Shown piece by piece: positions 16,730-20,929 of a DNA stretch of 20,929 nt (within the stretch, counting starts at the first letter, position 1; the number at the start of each line of letters is the position of its first letter). Source of the DNA: Tidjanibacter sp. (GTDB lineage Bacteria; Bacteroidota; Bacteroidia; Bacteroidales; Rikenellaceae). The DNA lies in the NCBI GenBank assembly GCA_017379955.1, contig JAFNVE010000032.1, positions 1 to 20,929 of the forward strand, written 5' to 3'. Below the pieces are notes generated by a model that was given only the letters and a program-made list of their open reading frames with translations, had not been told where the DNA came from and ran no database searches. Position numbers and translations under genes: made by a program.

Positions 16730-18757
16730 TTATTTATCGTATCGTTTTAGCACCATAGCAGTTCGGCAAACCGAATAGATATGGATATAGTGACGCAGAT
16801 TGCCCTCCTCATCTTTCTTGGTAAAACTATCGTGAGGCAGCTCATCTGTCAATCTGCCAAACCCACCAAAACGCTCTTCATCTGTTGAGAAGATAGTGGC
16901 ATAGCGACCCTCACCTGGCACAGGAATCACAAAGTCTGAGATACTACGCGAGGGGTGCCAATTGAAGACAAAGAGCAGGTCGCCGTGATTATATACCATT
17001 ACCTTATTCTCAACATCCATCATCTGCTGCCAAGCGTAGCCCTGGGCAGGGATATCAAATCGCTGCGATAGTCGCAACATCTCTCTATCAAACTCACCTA
17101 GTTGGTGGTAGCGAAGATTCTTATCATCTACCAACGACCACTGACGACGTGCGTGCTTATAACTCCAATCATTACCCTCTCGAGGGAAGTCAATCCACTC
17201 AGGGTGACCGAACTCATTACCCATAAAGCAGAGATATGCCTGTCCGCCAAGAGTGAGAGTAATCAGTCGAATCATTTTGTGGAGTGCCATACCTCGGTCA
17301 ACCACAAGGCTCTTGCTCTCTACATCCATCGAGTCGTACATTGCAGGACCCATCAGTCGGAAAGCGATTGTCTGGTCGCCCACCATTGCCTGGTCGTGCG
17401 ACTCACAATAGGCAACCGTTCCGACATCGTGCTTGCGGTCGGTCATGATATTCCAGATATCCCAAATATTCCACTCTTCATCGGGAATATCCTTAATCAT
17501 CTTAATCCAGAAGTCGGGCACTGCCATCGATAGTCGATAGTCGAAGCCTACACCACCCTCTTCGGCAGGACGACACATACCCGGCATACCACTCACATCC
17601 TCAGCAATTGTTACAGCAGTGGGGTGATATTGGTGAATCAGGGTATTTGCAAGAGTGAGGTAGGTGATACCGTCACGATAGACATCGTCATTAAAGAATT
17701 TCTCACGGCAGTCGAAGTCGGTATATCCGTGGTGGTGGTAAATCATCGAAGTCACACCATCAAAACGGTATCCGTCCACATGGAACTCATCTAGCCAATA
17801 CTTGACATTGCTGAGCAGGAAGTGTCGCACCTCGCGCTTGCCGTAATCAAAAATCATCGAGTCCCAATAGGGGTGATAACTCTGATCTCCGGCAAAAGTA
17901 TAGCAGTGGTCTGTGCCATCAATTCCGTTGAGTCCTTCGTTAAAGTTTTTCACGAAGTGAGCTTGTACAAGGTCCATAATCACAGCGATATTCAGCTCGT
18001 GCGCACGGCGTATCATATACTTCAAATCCTCGGGAGTACCAAATCTCGACGAGGGAGCAAAGAAACTCGAAACGTGGTAACCATAACTGCCATAGTAGGG
18101 GTGTTCTGCGATACCCATAACTTGAATAGCATTGTAACCCATACGCTTGATACGAGGCAAAATCTCGTCCGCAAATTCGCGATAGCTACCAACACCCTCC
18201 TTCTCCTGAGCCATACCAACATGACACTCATAGATATAAAGTGTACCAAGTTGCGAGATATCAAAACCATCATCAAAGCCCCAATCAAAAGGCTGAGGCA
18301 ACCAAATTTGAGCAGTAAAGTCCTTGGTCACTTCATCCTGTACGGCACGTCTTGCGTATGCTGGCACACGCTCATGAGTACCATTTTCACCCACCACAAG
18401 TATTTTATACAATGAGCCGTGAGGGAGATAGTATTGGTCGTCGTGAAGGAAGATACTCCACACACCAGTACGCCTATCTTTCAGCATTGGCAGACTTGTA
18501 CGATCCCAACCATTGAATTCGCCGAAGAGATAGACCTCCTTAGCACCCGGTAACCACTCACGGAACCACCAACCGCCATTTTTATCATCGCGTTGGAATC
18601 CGAAGTAGCGGTAGCCATTGGCAAAATCGACAATGGAGCCAGATGTAGCTTCGATATCTGCCAAGAGGTCTTTGTACTGCTTGTAGCGTATCTTGATTTC
18701 ACCCTCGACAGGTTCCAACCAAGCATCGTTCTCAATGATTGCCAGACGTTTACTCAT
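16730..18757 (-). CDS. glgB: 1,4-alpha-glucan (glycogen) branching enzyme, GH13, eukaryote-like type
   Basis: Cuts alpha-1,4-glucan chains and rejoins them by alpha-1,6 links during glycogen synthesis in the cytoplasm. It is 675 residues, the length of eukaryotic-type (GH13_8) branching enzymes. An N-terminal CBM48 domain (about 60-150, with REWLPGAKEVYLFGEFNGWD) precedes the (beta/alpha)8 barrel. The catalytic set is complete: nucleophile Asp333 (DGYRFDGVTSM), acid/base Glu386 (TIAEDVSGMPG) and His454/Asp455 (ESHDQAMVGD). The C-terminal beta domain ends with RTAMVLKRYDK. The ATG at 18757 has a plausible promoter 34 bases upstream. No other glycogen gene is in the window. It is divergent from the peptide transporter and converges on addA. 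Confidence 0.96.
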   Translation of the reverse strand: MSKRLAIIENDAWLEPVEGEIKIRYKQYKDLLADIEATSGSIVDFANGYRYFGFQRDDKNGGWWFREWLPGAKEVYLFGEFNGWDRTSLPMLKDRRTGVWSIFLHDDQYYLPHGSLYKILVVGENGTHERVPAYARRAVQDEVTKDFTAQIWLPQPFDWGFDDGFDISQLGTLYIYECHVGMAQEKEGVGSYREFADEILPRIKRMGYNAIQVMGIAEHPYYGSYGYHVSSFFAPSSRFGTPEDLKYMIRRAHELNIAVIMDLVQAHFVKNFNEGLNGIDGTDHCYTFAGDQSYHPYWDSMIFDYGKREVRHFLLSNVKYWLDEFHVDGYRFDGVTSMIYHHHGYTDFDCREKFFNDDVYRDGITYLTLANTLIHQYHPTAVTIAEDVSGMPGMCRPAEEGGVGFDYRLSMAVPDFWIKMIKDIPDEEWNIWDIWNIMTDRKHDVGTVAYCESHDQAMVGDQTIAFRLMGPAMYDSMDVESKSLVVDRGMALHKMIRLITLTLGGQAYLCFMGNEFGHPEWIDFPREGNDWSYKHARRQWSLVDDKNLRYHQLGEFDREMLRLSQRFDIPAQGYAWQQMMDVENKVMVYNHGDLLFVFNWHPSRSISDFVIPVPGEGRYATIFSTDEERFGGFGRLTDELPHDSFTKKDEEGNLRHYIHIYSVCRTAMVLKRYDK

Positions 18758-18791
18758 AATTGCAAATAAATATGATCGTAGAAAATTTTAA

Positions 18792-18822
18792 TAAAAGTAC
18801 GGTTTTTTTAACTAATTTGCAA
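18792..18822 (-). promoter_or_regulatory. glgB promoter candidate
   Basis: On the minus strand TACTTTTA (18792-18799) is a 7-of-8-type match to TAnnTTTG. TTG at 18820-18822 lies exactly 20 bases upstream. Its -33 element directly abuts the -33 element of the divergent transporter promoter, forming TTTGCAA. Confidence 0.5.
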
Positions 18823-18849
18823 GAAAACCACAAAAAATGGCTATATTTG
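18816..18849 (+). promoter_or_regulatory. promoter of the peptide transporter gene
   Basis: TTTG (18816-18819) and TATATTTG (18842-18849) are exact matches to the Bacteroidetes -33 and -7 elements, 22 bases apart. The start codon is at 18892, leaving a leader of about 35 bases. This is the best consensus promoter in the window and agrees with the gene's highly biased codon use, which suggests strong expression. Confidence 0.7.
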
Positions 18850-18891
18850 CATTTAGTGACACTAAAATTATTCACTTAATATTACTTATTT

Positions 18892-20595
18892 ATGTTTAAA
18901 GGACAACCAAAAGGTTTGTATGCTCTGGCTCTCGCCAACACTGGTGAGCGTTTTGGCTACTACACTATGCTGGCGATCTTCTTGCTCTTTATCCAGGCCA
19001 AGTTCGGCTTCGATTCGGCAACCGCTACGCAGATTTATTCGATTTTCCTTGCCGGTGTTTACTTCATGCCCCTCTTCGGTGGTTGGGTAGCAGACCGCAT
19101 CGGTTATGGTAAGTGTGTTACCCTCGGTATCGGTGTAATGTTCCTCGGTTATGCTTGCTTGGCTATCCCGACCGCACCCGACACTATGGGTAAAGTTTTG
19201 ATGTTTGGTGCGCTTGCTCTGATTGCAATCGGTACCGGTATGTTCAAGGGTAACCTCCAGGTTATGGTAGGTAACCTCTACGACGACCCCCGCTATGCAG
19301 CTAAGCGTGACTCTGCGTTCAGCCTCTTCTACATGGCTATCAACATCGGCGCTATGTTTGCTCCTTCGATGGCTAAGGCTGTTACCAACTTCTTCCTCAG
19401 CAAGCAGGGTCTGGTTTATGACGCTAACATCCCCGCACTCGCACACCAGTATATGGATGGTGTAATCACCCCCGAGAACACCGAGAAATTGCAGGCATTG
19501 GCAAGTTCGATGCAGGGTGCAGCAGGTATGGATCTGGGTCAGTTCAGCCAGTACTATATTGAGAATCTGAGTAACTCGTACAGCTACGGTTTCGCAGTTG
19601 CTTGTATCTCGCTGATTGTTTCGGTTGCTATCTACTTCTCGTGCCGCAACTGGTTCAAGCACACTGAGGCAAGTGCTGAGAAGGCTGGCAAGAGCGCAAA
19701 TGCTGCTCCCGTACAGGAGCTCACCGCAGAGCAGACCAAGAGCCGTATCGTCGCTCTGTTGATGGTATTTGCTGTGGTTATCTTCTTCTGGATGGCATTC
19801 CACCAGAACGGTGCTACTATGACTATCTTCGCTCGTGACTACACCGCTCAGAGTGCAGAGGGCTTCACCCGTATCGGTTTCAACATCTGGTCGCTTGCAC
19901 TGATTGCTATCTCGATTTATACCCTCTTCTCGGTATTCCAGTCGGAGACTAAGAAGGCTAAGGCTATCTCGGCAGTTGCTACTTTGGCATTGTGGGGTGG
20001 TGCTTACGCACTCTATGCAGGTATGGCTCCCTCGATTAGCATCCAGCCTTCGGACTTCCAGCAGTTCAACCCCTTCTTTGTGGTTGCTCTAACTCCTATC
20101 TCGTTGGCTATCTTCGGTTCGCTGGCTAAGAAAGGCAAAGAGCCTTCGGCTCCCCGTAAGATTGGTTTGGGTATGGTTGTAGCTGCTTTGGGCTTCCTTA
20201 TCCTGACTCTCGGCTCGATGGGCCTCGCTTCGCCCAAGGAGTTGGGTGGCACTGTTAGCCCCGACTTGGTATCGCCTAACTGGCTTATCTCGACCTACCT
20301 CGTGCTTACCTTTGCTGAGTTGTTGCTCAGTCCTATGGGTATCTCCTTCGTATCGAAGGTTGCTCCTCCCAAGTACAAGGGTATGATGATGGGTGGTTGG
20401 TTTGCCGCTACCGCTATCGGTAACTACCTCGTGAGCGTTCCTGGTCTGTTGTGGGACAAGCTTCCTTTGTGGGGTGTTTGGACTCTGCTGATTAGCCTCT
20501 GCTTGATTTCGGCACTCTTTCGCACCCGCGGTACATCAGCGCTCCCTGAGGTCCGGTCTTTTCCATATCGTCGAATCTGTCAGCCGGATAAGTGA
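18892..20595 (+). CDS. POT-family (PTR2) oligopeptide transporter, C-terminal tail replaced at a junction
   Basis: Inner-membrane major facilitator of the proton-dependent oligopeptide transporter family, importing di- and tripeptides. It has family marks ERFGYYTM (19-26) and FGGWVADRIGYGK (62-74), and about 12-14 hydrophobic helices. In the ExxERFxYY motif the first glutamate is Asn16 (ANTGERFGYY). Codons are strongly biased (Gly GGT, Arg CGT/CGC), as in highly expressed genes. The homologous part ends in the last helix (LLISLCLISALF, about residues 532-543). The final ~24 residues (starting RTRGTSALPEV) are read from the antisense strand of an AsmA-like gene and are not transporter sequence. 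The natural end is probably only a short tail past this helix, so most of the protein is intact. The start at 18892 fits the strong upstream promoter. Confidence 0.88.
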   Translation: MFKGQPKGLYALALANTGERFGYYTMLAIFLLFIQAKFGFDSATATQIYSIFLAGVYFMPLFGGWVADRIGYGKCVTLGIGVMFLGYACLAIPTAPDTMGKVLMFGALALIAIGTGMFKGNLQVMVGNLYDDPRYAAKRDSAFSLFYMAINIGAMFAPSMAKAVTNFFLSKQGLVYDANIPALAHQYMDGVITPENTEKLQALASSMQGAAGMDLGQFSQYYIENLSNSYSYGFAVACISLIVSVAIYFSCRNWFKHTEASAEKAGKSANAAPVQELTAEQTKSRIVALLMVFAVVIFFWMAFHQNGATMTIFARDYTAQSAEGFTRIGFNIWSLALIAISIYTLFSVFQSETKKAKAISAVATLALWGGAYALYAGMAPSISIQPSDFQQFNPFFVVALTPISLAIFGSLAKKGKEPSAPRKIGLGMVVAALGFLILTLGSMGLASPKELGGTVSPDLVSPNWLISTYLVLTFAELLLSPMGISFVSKVAPPKYKGMMMGGWFAATAIGNYLVSVPGLLWDKLPLWGVWTLLISLCLISALFRTRGTSALPEVRSFPYRRICQPDK

Positions 20596-20842
20596 TGCAG
20601 AAGTCTTCAAGGGAAAGCGTCACGGACGGAAATCTCTTCAGCAGCGAAGCCGATACCTTTCCGAAAGATATCTCTCCGTCAATATATTTTCCTGCCATCC
20701 TGTTTACGGTATCTGTGACCATAGGGGTAGACAACAGGATCTCCAGTATGATGACCGACCCTATCCAGAATGCCATTATGCCAGCAATGATCCTGAATAT
20801 CAATCTGCCTCTGCCTTTTGTATTGTTTCCGTTACTTTCCAA
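20492..20842 (-). CDS. AsmA-like protein, N-terminal fragment cut at a junction
   Basis: About 105 genuine residues of an AsmA-family protein, a large family linked to lipid and outer-membrane homeostasis that is anchored by one N-terminal helix with the bulk in the periplasm. Visible features are a membrane helix at about 14-34 (LIFRIIAGIMAFWIGSVIIL) and then the typical TDTVNRMAGKYIDGEISFGKV and SASLLKRFPSVTLSLEDFCI segments. After GALMYRGC (about residue 106) the frame enters transporter antisense sequence and stops at 20492, so the last ~10 residues are not native and several hundred are missing. The start is TTG at 20842. An ATG at 20860 is in frame but separated by TAG. Six of seven arginines are AGA/AGG and glycine is often GGA, unlike every other gene here. 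Confidence 0.75.
   Translation of the reverse strand: MESNGNNTKGRGRLIFRIIAGIMAFWIGSVIILEILLSTPMVTDTVNRMAGKYIDGEISFGKVSASLLKRFPSVTLSLEDFCITYPADRFDDMEKTGPQGALMYRGCERVPKSSRG
20518..20535. other. chimeric junction between transporter and AsmA-like gene
   Basis: Up to about 20520 the plus strand encodes the last POT helix. From about 20530 rightwards the minus strand encodes AsmA-like sequence. The two genes face each other and both lose their natural 3' ends at the same place. Codon use changes sharply across it. No insertion-sequence end, target duplication or integrase is seen. The exact breakpoint cannot be set to the base without homologues. Confidence 0.7.
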
Positions 20843-20861
20843 GTCCTATCGTTTTATCATA

Positions 20862-20894
20862 CAAACTTAATGAAAAATATCCGATTTTGTACAA
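20862..20894 (-). promoter_or_regulatory. promoter candidate for the AsmA-like gene
   Basis: On the minus strand TAAGTTTG (20862-20869) matches TAnnTTTG exactly. TTG at 20892-20894 is 22 bases upstream in the -33 position. The -7 box ends only 19 bases from the TTG start, so the leader would be short (about 12 bases), and the ATG at 20860 would be upstream of or at the transcription start. Confidence 0.5.
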
Positions 20895-20929
20895 TTAACA
20901 TTTTTGTTGCATCTTTTGTTCCGAATAAA

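Noticed and set aside
18886..19803. Open frame of 305 codons on the minus strand, opposite the peptide transporter
   Set aside because: It is antisense to a conserved transporter with strongly biased codons, and the product is Cys/His/Glu-rich without domain resemblance.
20592..20870. Plus-strand open frame of 92 codons at the right end
   Set aside because: It lies antisense to the AsmA-like fragment, whose membrane helix and family segments are clear on the minus strand.
1..20929. A defence system, CRISPR array, prophage or transposon
   Set aside because: No spaced repeats, transposase, integrase, nuclease-effector pair or toxin-antitoxin pair could be supported. AddAB is ordinary DNA repair here.

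Overview
The window looks like chromosomal DNA of a Bacteroidales-type bacterium. Upstream regions repeatedly show the Bacteroidetes promoter form (-33 TTTG-like, -7 TAnnTTTG) instead of the E. coli type. Shine-Dalgarno sequences are weak. The genes include an AddAB pair of the Bacteroidetes kind, a eukaryote-like glycogen branching enzyme, a GH9 lipoprotein and an AsmA-type protein. The genus cannot be fixed from the sequence alone. There are no rRNA, tRNA, CRISPR, integrase or insertion-sequence genes.

Layout. Bases 1-3316 (minus strand) hold alaS followed by the first 221 codons of gpmI, which runs off the left edge. The short gap at 3317-3428 carries two promoters that occupy the same DNA in opposite directions. 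Bases 3429-5372 (plus) encode two adjacent, related membrane-anchored M23 (LytM) endopeptidases, ended by a 10-bp-stem hairpin. Bases 5442-8581 (minus) encode a secreted 939-residue protein with four NPCBM-like beta domains, a glycine-zipper-like hydrophobic insert and a helical C-terminus, followed by an unknown 98-residue protein. Two CTAAT/ATTAG palindromes lie in its leader. Bases 8771-13353 (minus) hold addB followed 29 bp later by a GH9 glycosidase lipoprotein with a strong terminator hairpin. addA diverges from addB on the plus strand (13472-16711). glgB (16730-18757, minus) converges on addA. A POT-family peptide transporter (18892 onward, plus) diverges from glgB, again through back-to-back promoters.

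Right end. Near 20520-20535 the last helix of the transporter breaks off and the sequence becomes the 5' part of an AsmA-like gene read from the opposite strand. The two sides differ clearly in codon use: arginine is CGT/CGC in the transporter but AGA/AGG in the AsmA fragment. I read this as a chimeric junction, either an assembly misjoin or a real rearrangement. Both genes there are 3'-altered.

Function. The content is mainly housekeeping: translation, glycolysis, double-strand-break repair, glycogen synthesis, peptidoglycan remodelling and peptide uptake. The least understood unit is the NPCBM-repeat secreted protein with its small partner. I found no convincing defence system or mobile element. 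The most notable items are the glycine-zipper insertion, the palindromic leader and the right-end junction.
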